Origin: Candidatus Lambdaproteobacteria bacterium RIFOXYD2_FULL_56_26
GTDB taxonomy: Bacteria > SAR324 > XYD2-FULL-50-16
DNA length: 46,132 bases
Direction of reading: 5' to 3'
NCBI GenBank assembly: GCA_001783715.1
Contig: MFNF01000012.1
Location: 1 to 46,132 of the forward strand
Made by a program: the position numbers and the translations under genes. Position 1 is the first letter of the stretch. Every line of letters starts with the position of its first letter. The notes under the pieces are model-generated. The model did no database searches. It was not told the DNA's origin and saw only the letters and a list, made by a program, of their open reading frames with translations. Shown here in pieces: positions 16,558-25,683 of the stretch.

Positions 16558-17979
16558 ATGACCGACCCGCACATCAAAGACCGTCTGATTCGCTTCATTT
16601 TGGATTTCAAGCCCTTGACCCTGTTGGTGGTCGGGGACCTGATGTTGGACCAGTATTCCTGGGGCGAGGTGGAGCGGATCTCCCCCGAAGCGCCGATCCC
16701 GGTGGTCAAAATGGGCCGCCAGGAGCACCGTCTGGGCGGAGCGGCCAGCGTGGTCAAGAACCTCCAGGCCCTGGGCTGCAACCCGATTGCCGTGGGCCTG
16801 TTGGGCCAGGATGAGCCGGGCCGCCAGTTCTTGGACATCTTCCGGGAGTCCGGCCTAGACCCCAGCGGACTGGTGGTGGGCGAAGATTTGACCACGGTGG
16901 TCAAGATCAGGGTACTGACCCGCCAACAACAGATGATCCGGCTGGACTACGAAGGGGACAAGACCGTGCCCCAAAGCGCCAAGGACCGCCTCAAGGCCAA
17001 GGTCGCCGAGATGCTCCCCAAGGTCTCGGCCGTGGTGCTTTCCGATTATGCCAAAGGGGTCCTGGACCCGGAGCTGATCCGCTTTTGCATCGACCAAGCC
17101 AACCGCCTCCACATCCCCATTGTCGCCGATCCGGGCAAGGGCGTACCCATCGAAACCTACCGGGGGATCACCAGCATCAAGCCCAACCGCACCGAAGCCG
17201 AAGCGGCGGTCGGAACCAAGATCACCGGCCCCGAATCGATGCTCTCGGCGGCTCTTTTGTTGCAAGAAAAGGTCTCAGCCAAATTCCTCTGCCTCTCCCT
17301 GGACAAGGACGGCCTGCTGTACTTCCAAGACAGCCAAAGGCACCAGCTGCACCCCACCGAAGTGCGGGAGGTGTACGACGTAACCGGGGCGGGAGACATG
17401 GTGGTCACCATCTTGGCGGTCATGTTGGCCGCCGGAGCGGAACCGGAGTTGGCCTTCCCGATGGCCAATCTGGCGGCGGAATTGGAGATCGGCCACATGG
17501 GCGTGGTCCCTCTGCCTTGGTCGGAGATCTTGGCTCGGATCGAATCGGGGGAATCTTTGGTCAAGCTGCGCAGTCTGCCCTTTTTGCTCAAGGAAACCCC
17601 GGATGCCCCTTCCTCTTGGGTCTTTACCAACGGATACTTTGACCGGATCCACGCCGGGCACCTCCGGTTTCTCCTGGAAGCCGGGAAGATTCCAGGCCGT
17701 CTGGTGGTCGCCATCAACTCGGACCGCACCATCACCCGGCAACGGGGCAGTGAACCTCTGCTCGGCGAGATGGACCGGGTCAGGCTCCTGGCCTCGCTGG
17801 TCAACGTGGACCGGATCCTGATTTTTGACCAGGAGGATGCCTCGGAATTGATCCTGGCCCTCAAGCCCAAGGTGGTGGTCAAGGGAGAGAACTTCAGGGG
17901 GGAAACCCTGCCCGAAGCGCAAGCCATCGCCACGGTTGGGGCACAAGTGGTTTATATCCCCCACTTTCCCTTTTCATGA
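16558..17979 (+). CDS. hldE: Bifunctional heptose-7-P kinase / heptose-1-P adenylyltransferase HldE
   Basis: This enzyme makes ADP-heptose for the LPS inner core. The N-terminal PfkB ribokinase domain (about 1-320) has VVGDLMLDQYSWGEVERISPEAPIPV, the LGGAASVVKNL loop and the GAGD anion hole with catalytic Asp. The C-terminal nucleotidyltransferase domain (about 350-473) begins FTNGYFDRIHAGHLRFL, with the HxGH motif intact but Tyr where FTNGCFD is usual. It then has NSDRTITRQRG and KVVVKGENFRGE. The protein stops at IPHFPFS, just where other HldE proteins continue with 'GYSTTxxIxxI', so the last about 12-15 residues are absent. It overlaps rsmD by 4 bases. Confidence 0.93.
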   Translation: MTDPHIKDRLIRFILDFKPLTLLVVGDLMLDQYSWGEVERISPEAPIPVVKMGRQEHRLGGAASVVKNLQALGCNPIAVGLLGQDEPGRQFLDIFRESGLDPSGLVVGEDLTTVVKIRVLTRQQQMIRLDYEGDKTVPQSAKDRLKAKVAEMLPKVSAVVLSDYAKGVLDPELIRFCIDQANRLHIPIVADPGKGVPIETYRGITSIKPNRTEAEAAVGTKITGPESMLSAALLLQEKVSAKFLCLSLDKDGLLYFQDSQRHQLHPTEVREVYDVTGAGDMVVTILAVMLAAGAEPELAFPMANLAAELEIGHMGVVPLPWSEILARIESGESLVKLRSLPFLLKETPDAPSSWVFTNGYFDRIHAGHLRFLLEAGKIPGRLVVAINSDRTITRQRGSEPLLGEMDRVRLLASLVNVDRILIFDQEDASELILALKPKVVVKGENFRGETLPEAQAIATVGAQVVYIPHFPFS

Positions 17980-18545
17980 AGCCCCCCAGCCTTAGGGTCA
18001 TCGCCGGGCGGTTGCGGGGCAGGCGTTTTTTGGCCCCCAAGGGACAGGACACAAGGCCCAGCCTGGAAAAAACCCGAGGCATGATCTTTGACGTATTGGC
18101 GGCAAGGTACGACTTGAGCCTCTACCAGGGGGCGGACCTCTTTGCCGGGTCCGGCGCACTGGGCCTGGAGGCCTACAGCCGGGGGGCGGAGCCGGTGGTT
18201 TTTACCGAAACCGGCGGGGCCTTTGGTCCCCTGAGCGCCACCTTGAACCAACTCTTACCCCAGGGAGCGTTTTTCCTGGCCAAACAAGATGCCCTCAAGT
18301 GGCTGAAACTCTGCCCACCAGGGGCGGCCAAGCCCTGGCTCCTGTTGCTCGACCCGCCTTACCAGAGTGGGCAGGGCCACATGGCCTTGCAGGAGATTTC
18401 TCGGCGGTTCGAGGTTTTTTTGGGCGCTCTGGTGGTTTTGGAGGCCAGCCGGGCGACCGAGCCTCCCGCACTCGACCACCTGCACCTTTGGTCCTCCAAG
18501 CTGGTGGGCCAAAGCCGGGTGGACTTTTTTTTGGTAGAACCATGA
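17976..18545 (+). CDS. rsmD: 16S rRNA (guanine966-N2)-methyltransferase RsmD
   Basis: This 189-residue class I SAM methyltransferase modifies G966 of 16S rRNA. It begins LRVIAGRLRGRRFLAP and RPSLEKTRGMIFDVL, the family hallmark ('RPTxxxxREALFNIL'). The SAM loop is ADLFAGSGALGLEAYSRGA, and the catalytic motif is LLLDPPYQ. The start ATG overlaps the hldE stop, and its own stop overlaps the start of the next gene, so the three genes form one operon. Confidence 0.93.
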   Translation: MKPPSLRVIAGRLRGRRFLAPKGQDTRPSLEKTRGMIFDVLAARYDLSLYQGADLFAGSGALGLEAYSRGAEPVVFTETGGAFGPLSATLNQLLPQGAFFLAKQDALKWLKLCPPGAAKPWLLLLDPPYQSGQGHMALQEISRRFEVFLGALVVLEASRATEPPALDHLHLWSSKLVGQSRVDFFLVEP

Positions 18546-19267
18546 AACATCTTGGGCTGTTGCTCTGCTTGACCCTGTTTCTGCCTTGGGGTGCCAGGGC
18601 CGAATTGGGGGCTTTTTTTGCGAACAAGTCCACCTATGGCCGGACCGAGCTCAATGGAGGGCAAAAAAAGCTCATCCCCGCCAAGTCGATTTACCCGGTC
18701 GTAGCGCTGGAGGTGGCGGAAAAGAACCATGTCCTCTACCGGCTGCTCTACCCCGACACTTCGGTCAGCACCGGTTCGGGTTTCATCGTGGAAACCGACC
18801 AGGAATTGCAGGAAAAAAAGGAAGGGCTGATCAAGGTGTACAAAGAGGTACCCAACAAAAAAACCGACCTGACCCAGTTCACCTGGGTGCCCTTAGAAGC
18901 CCTCCTGGTCACCGGGCGGCTGGAACAGTCCCCGGACTTCCCCAACCTAGTTTTCCGGGCGGCCAACTACAAGGGGCAACTCCCCTTGCAGCTTTGGGTA
19001 GAAGACTGGGCGGGTATCTACAGGCCGGACAAGGATGCCAACTACCTCACCTTGACTTGGGCGATGTTAGAGCAAATGCAAATCTCCAGGGGCAAAAAGC
19101 AGCGTATCCTGATGGGCTTGGTGGAAACCGGGTTCAGCAAGGACGAGGTCAAGCTGGCTTTGGGCGCACCGCTCAAAGAAGAGCCCTTGCCTTCGGGGGA
19201 GTTGCAATGGCTCTACCCGGACAAAAAGGTGATCTTTTTGAACGGCCAAGTGGTCCGGGTGCTTTAA
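18542..19267 (+). CDS. Secreted protein of unknown function
   Basis: The protein has 241 residues with a signal peptide (MKHLGLLLCLTLFLPWGARA), starting at an ATG that overlaps the rsmD stop. I do not recognise the family. It has an N-terminal basic/polar segment (TELNGGQKKLIPAKSIYP), a mixed strand region, and a C-terminal helix-strand block (GLVETGFSKDEVKLALGAPLKEEPLPSGELQWLYPDKKVIFLNGQVVRVL). The C-terminal block is reminiscent of SmpA/OmlA-type modules (BamE-like, 'GMTxxqVxxxlGxPxxxxxxxxxxxWxY'). A BamE-like end on a periplasmic protein suggests an envelope role. Confidence 0.7.
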   Translation: MKHLGLLLCLTLFLPWGARAELGAFFANKSTYGRTELNGGQKKLIPAKSIYPVVALEVAEKNHVLYRLLYPDTSVSTGSGFIVETDQELQEKKEGLIKVYKEVPNKKTDLTQFTWVPLEALLVTGRLEQSPDFPNLVFRAANYKGQLPLQLWVEDWAGIYRPDKDANYLTLTWAMLEQMQISRGKKQRILMGLVETGFSKDEVKLALGAPLKEEPLPSGELQWLYPDKKVIFLNGQVVRVL

Positions 19268-19276
19268 CGGTTCCTC

Positions 19277-19981
19277 TCAACGTTTCTTGAAGTGTGGCTT
19301 GGCCAATTTGGGCGGAGCCGGGTCCACCACCAAAACAAATTCCTGTTTGGGCGGCTCTTGGCCAATTTGGGCCAACAGTTCGGTCAAGGAGCCAACAAAG
19401 ATTTTTTCCTCCGGTTGGGTCAGAGCCATAAAAAGCCTGACCGTCCGGTCCGGGTGCAGCTCGGCCACCAAGTCTTCTACCAGCGCCTTGAGACGGTAGG
19501 GAGCCTCATAAACCACCACCGGACATTTGAGCGGGGTCCAACGACGGATCGCTTTTCTTCGCTCTTCCCGGCTTCGGGGCAAAAAACCTGCATAAAAGAA
19601 CTCTTTGAGGGGCAGTCCGCTGGCCGAAAGTGCTGCCGTTAAAGAGCTGGGACCGGGAACTGGAATCACCTGCACCCCTTTTTGGTGGCAAAGATCGACC
19701 AATTTGGCACCAGGGTCGGCAAAACCGGGGGTACCGCAGTCGGAAACCAAAGCCAGGGTCTGGCCCTCCAACAGCAGTTGGATCAACGCTTGGGCTCCCT
19801 CGGCTTCGTTGTGCTCGTTGAGGGGAAACATTTCTTTGAAGACCCCCAGGCTTTTGGCCAGTTGCCTCGCCGCTTTTGGCTCCTCGACGATCCATTGGCT
19901 CGCTTCTTGGAGCAGTCTTTGGGCACGGAGGGTCAGATCCTCGGGGTTGCCGATGGGGGTGGCGATTACATAAAGCGGCAT
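19277..19981 (-). CDS. rsmI: 16S rRNA (cytidine1402-2'-O)-methyltransferase RsmI
   Basis: This tetrapyrrole-methylase-fold enzyme 2'-O-methylates C1402 of 16S rRNA in the decoding centre. MPLYVIATPIGNPEDLTLRAQ, LVSDCGTPGFADPGAKLVDLC and VPGPSSLTAALSASGLP match the family. It has 234 residues, shorter than the about 280 of E. coli RsmI, mainly because the C-terminal domain is reduced. CGGGAG sits 4-6 bases before the ATG. It is convergent with the rsmD operon (9-base gap). Confidence 0.93.
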   Translation of the reverse strand: MPLYVIATPIGNPEDLTLRAQRLLQEASQWIVEEPKAARQLAKSLGVFKEMFPLNEHNEAEGAQALIQLLLEGQTLALVSDCGTPGFADPGAKLVDLCHQKGVQVIPVPGPSSLTAALSASGLPLKEFFYAGFLPRSREERRKAIRRWTPLKCPVVVYEAPYRLKALVEDLVAELHPDRTVRLFMALTQPEEKIFVGSLTELLAQIGQEPPKQEFVLVVDPAPPKLAKPHFKKR

Positions 19982-19998
19982 GGGCTCTCCCGGCTAGC

Positions 19999-20027
19999 TT
20001 GCTTAAACGCAAACCAATTGTTAGATT
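19999..20027 (+). promoter_or_regulatory. Possible promoter of the CsgG/FGE fusion gene
   Basis: TTGCTT (19999-20004), a 17-base spacer and TAGATT (20022-20027) lie 70 bases before ATG 20097. Matches are moderate. AGGGGG (20084-20089) is the ribosome-binding site, 7 bases before the ATG. Confidence 0.3.
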
Positions 20028-20096
20028 GGGCTTTTGAAGCGAAGGCCCATCTTTGCCACAGCAAAAGGTTTTCCACAATCCCCAGGGGGATGCTTG

Positions 20097-21683
20097 ATGA
20101 TTCGTTTGTTCCGCCCCGTTTTGGCCCTGATCTGTTTGGGCCTCTTTGCCATGCCCGCCCTGGCGGTGACCTTGGACACCGAAAAGCTGGCCGATAAAAT
20201 CGCCAAGTCCATCGCCCAGGTGGCTAACCCCAAGTACGCCACCGTTGCCTTTTCCCGAATCCAAGGGGGGCTGGACCTGGAAACCAAAAACGAGCTGATC
20301 GACTTCACCAACGTCTCGATCGTCCGCAGCCGCTCTTTCCGGGTGGTGGACCGCAGCAAGCTCAACCTGATCATCGCCGAGCAAAAGTTCAACCTCTCGG
20401 GCATGGTCAGCCAAGACACCTACAAGGAATTGGGCAAACTGCTGGGGGTGGACCTGTTCATTTATGGCCGGTTCTACAAGGATGTGCTGGTGATGAAGGC
20501 CATAGATACCGAGCGCTCCACCTTGGTCTGGTCAGAGATTTTCCAACTCACCGAGCTGACCCCCCAAACCGTGGCGATCAGCCAGCTGGCTTCCCAGTTT
20601 TCCGACTCCCTCAAAAAGGATGCCAAACGGCTCAAGTCCTCCAAGATCGGCCAGCTCAGCTTTTGGAACATCGCCAGCCCCTTCGACGGGGACCTGATGG
20701 TGGACTTCCTCTCCGCCGCCTTGACCAAAGACGGGAACTTCCAGGTAGTGGACCGGGAGAATCTGGCCCTGATCCTGGAGGAACAAAAGCTCTCGATGTC
20801 CGATTTCATCGATGAGCAAAAGGCCAAAAAAATGGGCGAGCTTTATGGGGTGGACGGCTTTATTTACGGCAACATCACCCAAAAGCGGGGCCAGTGGGTC
20901 GCCTCCTTCAAGTTGCTCAACATCTACAGCGGGGTCATCGAATGGGCGGACCTGCTGCGTTTTGGGGAAGAACAGTCCGATGACCGCAAACCGGTAGCCA
21001 CCCAAGTTTCCCAATCCAACCTGGAAATGGCTCTAGTTCCGGCCGGAGAGTTCATCATGGGCAGCGATGAGGGGGACCTTGTCTCGGCCCCAAAGTTTCG
21101 GATGCAGTTGGGCAGCTTTTTGATCGACAAGACCGAAGTCAGCAATTCCGCCTACGCTGCCTACACCCAACGGTTCCAACACCGCACCCCGCCCCATTGG
21201 CAAAACGGCATGGTGCCCAAGGGGCAAGAGGATTGGCCGGTGGTCAACGTCAACTGGCAGGATGCCAAACGTTACTGCCAAACCGAAGGCAAACGTCTGC
21301 CCACCGAATCGGAATGGGAAAAGGCCTACCGGGGGACCAACGGCAACACCTACCCTTGGCCGGGCTCCCAGTTTGACCGGGATGCCGCCCGGACCGTGGA
21401 ATCGGGGGTGCTCAACCCGATGGGGGTGGACGAATCGAACAGCGACATCTCTTCCTTCGGGGCCAAGCACATGGCGGGCAACGTCCGGGAATGGACCGAA
21501 TCCACCTTGCTGCCCTACCCCAACAGCAACTACCGCAACCCCAAGATGGGCCGGGAAAAGGTGATCCGAGGGGGCTCCTGGGCGGAGGTCCAGGCTGCGG
21601 CGGTAGGTTGGATGCGGGGCAGTTCGGACGAGAAGTTCGCCTGGAAGGATGTAGGCTTTCGGTGCGCCAAAGACGCTTTCTGA
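20097..21683 (+). CDS. CsgG-like double domain fused to a formylglycine-generating-enzyme/sulfatase-modifying-factor domain
   Basis: This 528-residue exported protein has a signal peptide ending at PALA (about residue 22). Two similar CsgG-like modules follow (roughly 25-165 and 170-300). Each has the pattern of a conserved VVDR segment (FRVVDRSKLNLIIAEQK and FQVVDRENLALILEEQK), a 'KxxGxLxGVDxFIYG' stretch, and a final strand pair. The C-terminus (about 310-528) is an FGE-sulfatase domain: MALVPAGEFIMGSDEGD, VVNVNWQDAKRYC, LPTESEWEKAYRG, MAGNVREWTES, VIRGGSWAE and a final GFRCAKDAF. It lacks the paired active-site cysteines of true SUMF1, so it is more likely a PvdO-like or structural variant. 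An outer-membrane or periplasmic assembly role is inferred. Confidence 0.85.
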   Translation: MIRLFRPVLALICLGLFAMPALAVTLDTEKLADKIAKSIAQVANPKYATVAFSRIQGGLDLETKNELIDFTNVSIVRSRSFRVVDRSKLNLIIAEQKFNLSGMVSQDTYKELGKLLGVDLFIYGRFYKDVLVMKAIDTERSTLVWSEIFQLTELTPQTVAISQLASQFSDSLKKDAKRLKSSKIGQLSFWNIASPFDGDLMVDFLSAALTKDGNFQVVDRENLALILEEQKLSMSDFIDEQKAKKMGELYGVDGFIYGNITQKRGQWVASFKLLNIYSGVIEWADLLRFGEEQSDDRKPVATQVSQSNLEMALVPAGEFIMGSDEGDLVSAPKFRMQLGSFLIDKTEVSNSAYAAYTQRFQHRTPPHWQNGMVPKGQEDWPVVNVNWQDAKRYCQTEGKRLPTESEWEKAYRGTNGNTYPWPGSQFDRDAARTVESGVLNPMGVDESNSDISSFGAKHMAGNVREWTESTLLPYPNSNYRNPKMGREKVIRGGSWAEVQAAAVGWMRGSSDEKFAWKDVGFRCAKDAF

Positions 21684-21705
21684 CCGGACCTAAGGCACCA
21701 AAAGC

Positions 21706-22407
21706 CTATTTGATCGGCAGGTAACGCAAGGGGTTTTGCGGCTTGTCGTTGAGCCGGACTTCAAAGTGCAGGTGCGGACCGGTGCTGCCGCCGGTGTTGC
21801 CGATCTTGCCGATCTCCTCTCCCTGCCGAACCCGGCGGCCTTCCCTGGTTTTGATCCGAGACAGATGTGCATACAGGGTTTTGATGCCCCGGCCATGGTC
21901 GATGATCAAGGTATTGCCGTAGCCGCTTTTGCGCCCCGCAAAAACCACCCGCCCCGCTCCGGCGGCGATGACCTCCCAACCCAGGTCCTTGGTCAGATCA
22001 ATCCCTTCGTGCATCTTGCCGTGCCGGACTCCGAACCCGGAGGAGATAGTCCCTTTGGCGGGCCAAACAAACCGCTTCCCGCTGTTGAGGACCGGGTCCT
22101 TCTCGTCCAGTTCGGGGTAATTGGCCTCCCGCTTCTCCCCGGCCCTGGATTTGGCACCAGGGATAAAGATCATGTTGCCCGGCCCTAGATCTTCGGGGTC
22201 GTAGATCTCGTTGCGTTCCAAAATCGCCCGAACTTCGACCTGATAAGAGGCAGCGAGTTCCTCCAGCCTGTCGCCCTTTTGAAACTCAACCCAAACCCCC
22301 GGCTCTTTGGGGTTGAACCTGCGCCCCGCACAGCCGCCGACCAAGGCCCAAGCCAAACCAAGGATCAGCAGAATTTGGCCAAATTTTTTAAAGGAAATTC
22401 GGGTCAT
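21706..22407 (-). CDS. LysM-M23 murein endopeptidase lipoprotein (NlpD/EnvC-like)
   Basis: The protein has 233 residues. The signal peptide ends in a lipobox (VGGC, Cys26). A LysM module follows (VEFQKGDRLEELAASYQV...NEIYDPEDLGPGNMIFIP, about 38-84). An M23 domain (about 110-228) follows with HEGIDLTKD and the HLHFEV zinc/catalytic motif, plus LYAHLSRI. All LytM catalytic residues look present, so it may be a real D,D-endopeptidase rather than an inert amidase activator. It is divergent from the 1032-residue orphan and convergent with the FGE gene. Confidence 0.9.
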   Translation of the reverse strand: MTRISFKKFGQILLILGLAWALVGGCAGRRFNPKEPGVWVEFQKGDRLEELAASYQVEVRAILERNEIYDPEDLGPGNMIFIPGAKSRAGEKREANYPELDEKDPVLNSGKRFVWPAKGTISSGFGVRHGKMHEGIDLTKDLGWEVIAAGAGRVVFAGRKSGYGNTLIIDHGRGIKTLYAHLSRIKTREGRRVRQGEEIGKIGNTGGSTGPHLHFEVRLNDKPQNPLRYLPIK

Positions 22408-22447
22408 TACCTTAGGGTCTGAAGTAAAAAAAGAGACTCATCGGCCC

Positions 22448-22471
22448 GCTAGACGTTGCAACTTCGCTAGC
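22448..22471. promoter_or_regulatory. Nested inverted repeats in the divergent promoter region
   Basis: GCTAG (22448-22452) and CTAGC (22467-22471) flank an 8-base palindrome GTTGCAAC (22455-22462), between the two divergent start codons. TTGCAA (22456) and TAAGAT (22480) could be a weak plus-strand promoter with an 18-base spacer. The operator reading is a guess. Confidence 0.2.
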
Positions 22472-22584
22472 AGAAAGGCTAAGATTTCTCCCATGTTCCC
22501 ATGGTCTGGCGAGGAGGGCAAGGGGATGGGCCTAAAAATTGAATGGTCTTTCGTCTAATTTTGTTGATCTGACCCCCACCGGCC

Positions 22585-25500
22585 ATGAGCGAATCGACCC
22601 CCAAACCGACCGAATCCCCGTCCAAAAACGGTGATGCGCCCAAGTCCAAGGACTTGTGGATTCGTTTTGTCAGCCTGACCGACCGCCGGTTGGTCTCGGG
22701 TATGGACTTGATCCAAAAGGTCCTGGATGCCCAGGGCTTTAACGTGGATTTCCAGGAATACAAGGTCACCACCAAACGGGAAATCACCCGGCCCATCAAC
22801 CCAAAAAACAAAAATGGCCCTTCCGAGAAGGTACTCCTGGAGGAAAAGGTCAGTGTCTCGGCCCACATCAAATACCTCCGGCAGCTCCAATGGCGGGCCG
22901 CCAAAGACCCGGAAAACCTGCTTTTGGTGCAGATTGAGCGGCTCAAGGGGGAGCCGGTTTCCGTTCCCTTGATTTTTGGCAGCCTCTTGGCCGAACAAAG
23001 GCCGATCTTGGTCACCGGGCTGACCAAAACCGTGCACAGCCAGCTCCTGGCCAAGCCGGACCCCAGCTTTGCGACCATCCCCGAACCGGTCGCCTCCGAC
23101 CCGGTGGCCTTGGAAGAGATTTTGAGCCGGAGCAAACGCAAAAAAGGCATGCAGTCCACCGCCCGGGAGATCATGGACCTACAGGGCTTCAAGCCGGAAG
23201 TGGCCCAGATCATCGTCAACGTGGCTACCGCCAAACCGGTCCCCTTGAGCGACGCAGAGGCGGTCAACCTGATCCTGATTTCGGACCTCTTTTCCCGTTA
23301 CCAACCTTTGTTGGTCCAGTTCTTCCAGGACCTGTCCCAAAAAAGCCAACCCCCCCAAGCGCTGGCCAAGCAGTTTTCTCTGCTGTTGGAAGGGGTGCCG
23401 GTGGCGGGGTTGGTCAAAAAGTTTTCTCCCTACCTGGAGGTGGAGAAAAGCTACAAGACCTTGGAGGCGCTGTTTGGCGGGCTCTACGCCTGGCTCCAAG
23501 CGATCAAGGACAAACCCAGTAAGGACAGCAAGCTGTCCCCCACCTCCTTGTTTTCCTGGATCAAAGGCCTGAGCGTCTTGGCCCGGTGCCAGCAGGACCC
23601 CGACCTTTGGAGCCAGTGCCAGTTCTTTTTTGCCCTGGACGACGAACGAAGCCCCAACGCCCAAAGTGTCGAAGCCTTGGTGCAGGTGGCCCAGAAAATC
23701 AAAAACGAGGCCCTCAAAGCCGCCGCCACCGGCAACCAAAGTCTGCAAGACCTCTATGATGCCGGGAACGCCGACCGTTACCTCCAGGAATTTGGTCTCC
23801 ACTTTGCCCAGGCGAGCCCCGAAGACCGGGGATTTTTGGAGCAGGTTTTGTCCCGGCAGTTTGGCTACCACCTCGCCGTGGCCGGGAACCCGATCCTCCA
23901 ACTTTTTACCGCCGCACAACCAGCCTTTCCCGAGCTGCAACACCCCTTGCCTAGCTTGGGGGCCGTTTATGGGCACCTCCTGTTCCGCCGACTGGAGGCC
24001 TTGACCCAGACCTTTTTCTCTCCGGGACTCGAAAGCCTGACCCAACGGTTTGGGGATGAGTTTTTTGACATCTGTTACTTCAAATGCGTCTTTGAGCAGG
24101 CCTTGCCGGTTTCCAGAAAGCAGTTTGCCGGTTGGCTCCGGCACCAGGGACTGGTCACAGATTTCGGTGCCCTGGGCTACCAGGAAGACCTGGAAGAAAA
24201 GCCCCTGGACGAATGGATCACCGATGAGGTCCTGCGGGGCAGCGGTGATTCGATCGTGGCCAAAGAGATCGGCCCCGATGAGTTCAAACAGGGGTTCCTC
24301 AAAGCCGAGCAGAACTACCGGGGATTTTTGGCCAAGTTGCAGAGCTACCAGTTTAAGGGCGGAGAGGAACTGAATCCGGCCAAGATTCTGCTCCAAACCT
24401 TTGGCCAAGGACTGACCGATATCTCCAGCCCCTTGTTCCGCAAGGCCCTAAAAGGGACCTATCTGGCAGAAGAGTTGGAAGAGGTGATCGAGAACAGCAC
24501 CACCGAACTGCGGGAGGAAATGGAGCAGGCCGCCAAGGCCCGGAAGTTGGTTTTGGTGCTGCCCGAAAGTCTGTGCGGATTTTTTTATTTGGCCCAAAGG
24601 TTCAACCTCCGTGGCCCGACCGGAACCATCAAGGTGCACCTTCTGATCGGCTCCCAGAAAAAATCCGGCCACCTGTCGGGGCTGAACAAAACCTTTGCCG
24701 CCAACCTGACCAAGTACCTGCAGGAAAGCACCGATCCCTACCGCCAGGGATTAGTCCAGTGTATCTCGATGCTCAACGAGTACCAAAAAAGCTCCCAGGA
24801 ATACCTGCGTTATTTGGGGATCCTCTTTTTTGACCGGTTTTTGAGTTCCTACCACGAACTGCAAACCAAAAAGTCCACCCAAAGCCCCGAGCACATCAAG
24901 TTTTGGTTCCCCGATGGCCGCAAGATGGTGCTCGGCCACACCAAGCAGTTGGCGTTGGGCAAACTGATCACCCCAGGCGGCGAGCGGGCCGCCAAAGACG
25001 GGCAGCCCATTGCCAACCAATCGCTGGCCCAGTTTTTACAAGGAATCTATTATTACCATGCCGCCCAAAAGGGGCTCAACAACTGGCGGAAAAAAGTCGG
25101 CCAGTTGCGCAAGTTGTTTGGCCGGTTTTCCCAAACCATGCGGGAGTCGGAGGAATACATCCAGTACGACAAGCTCTTGGCCAACTTCGCCGAGCGCCTT
25201 TCCAAACCGATCCCGGAGTTTACCGACCGTTACCTCACCGACCTGGGGGACCTGACCAGCGCAATGAAAACAAAGCTGGAAAGCTCCGAAGGGGTAGATT
25301 CACCGGTCACAAGGCTGTACAAGGAATGGATGGCCCGAAACCCCCAAGACGAAGTGATCATCAAGCCCTACAAGGCATTCAGCCACGAGCGGCACAAAGG
25401 GGATAACTTTTTGATGGAATTGGCCAGCGCCCGAGACCTGCTCGGCCAGTTGGCCAACAAACGCTGCTTGATCTTTGCGCTGGATGGGGGCAAAAAAAAT

Positions 25501-25683
25501 CAGTTGGACCAAGTGGTTGAAATCCTGCCTTTCCTGCGGCAGGTTTGCCCGGAAGCGGCTTGGTACCTGGAAGACTCCAACCTGGACCCAGAGGCCAAAC
25601 GGCACTTGGCCAAGCACATCAACCCAGCCCACTTCTTTGCCGGCACCAAGCTGGAGCCCAAACCCAAGCCCCAGCAGGGCTAG
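22585..25683 (+). CDS. Large 1032-residue protein of unknown function
   Basis: I do not recognise a family. There is no signal peptide or membrane segment. A disordered basic/Pro N-terminus (first about 20 residues) leads into FVSLTDRRLVSGMDLIQKVLDAQGF and a basic, Lys-rich region (35-85). The remainder is mainly helical, with many aromatic/Leu-rich helices, a probable coiled coil near 640-670 (ELEEVIENSTTELREEMEQA), and a C-terminal globular segment ending with disordered KPKPQQG. The first ATG with a plausible frame is used; no clear ribosome-binding site is visible. Its stop overlaps that of the convergent GH77 gene (CTAG). The large soluble helical protein alongside the CfpA-like gene hints at a cytoskeletal or surface-independent structural role, but this is speculation. 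Confidence 0.75.
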   Translation: MSESTPKPTESPSKNGDAPKSKDLWIRFVSLTDRRLVSGMDLIQKVLDAQGFNVDFQEYKVTTKREITRPINPKNKNGPSEKVLLEEKVSVSAHIKYLRQLQWRAAKDPENLLLVQIERLKGEPVSVPLIFGSLLAEQRPILVTGLTKTVHSQLLAKPDPSFATIPEPVASDPVALEEILSRSKRKKGMQSTAREIMDLQGFKPEVAQIIVNVATAKPVPLSDAEAVNLILISDLFSRYQPLLVQFFQDLSQKSQPPQALAKQFSLLLEGVPVAGLVKKFSPYLEVEKSYKTLEALFGGLYAWLQAIKDKPSKDSKLSPTSLFSWIKGLSVLARCQQDPDLWSQCQFFFALDDERSPNAQSVEALVQVAQKIKNEALKAAATGNQSLQDLYDAGNADRYLQEFGLHFAQASPEDRGFLEQVLSRQFGYHLAVAGNPILQLFTAAQPAFPELQHPLPSLGAVYGHLLFRRLEALTQTFFSPGLESLTQRFGDEFFDICYFKCVFEQALPVSRKQFAGWLRHQGLVTDFGALGYQEDLEEKPLDEWITDEVLRGSGDSIVAKEIGPDEFKQGFLKAEQNYRGFLAKLQSYQFKGGEELNPAKILLQTFGQGLTDISSPLFRKALKGTYLAEELEEVIENSTTELREEMEQAAKARKLVLVLPESLCGFFYLAQRFNLRGPTGTIKVHLLIGSQKKSGHLSGLNKTFAANLTKYLQESTDPYRQGLVQCISMLNEYQKSSQEYLRYLGILFFDRFLSSYHELQTKKSTQSPEHIKFWFPDGRKMVLGHTKQLALGKLITPGGERAAKDGQPIANQSLAQFLQGIYYYHAAQKGLNNWRKKVGQLRKLFGRFSQTMRESEEYIQYDKLLANFAERLSKPIPEFTDRYLTDLGDLTSAMKTKLESSEGVDSPVTRLYKEWMARNPQDEVIIKPYKAFSHERHKGDNFLMELASARDLLGQLANKRCLIFALDGGKKNQLDQVVEILPFLRQVCPEAAWYLEDSNLDPEAKRHLAKHINPAHFFAGTKLEPKPKPQQG

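Noticed and set aside
20069-20077. TTTTCCACA as a DnaA box, suggesting an origin
   Set aside because: A single copy with no AT-rich unwinding region or neighbouring boxes; it is inside a short intergenic region.
23179-24408. 409-codon minus-strand frame
   Set aside because: Shadow of the 1032-residue gene, which has ordinary protein composition.
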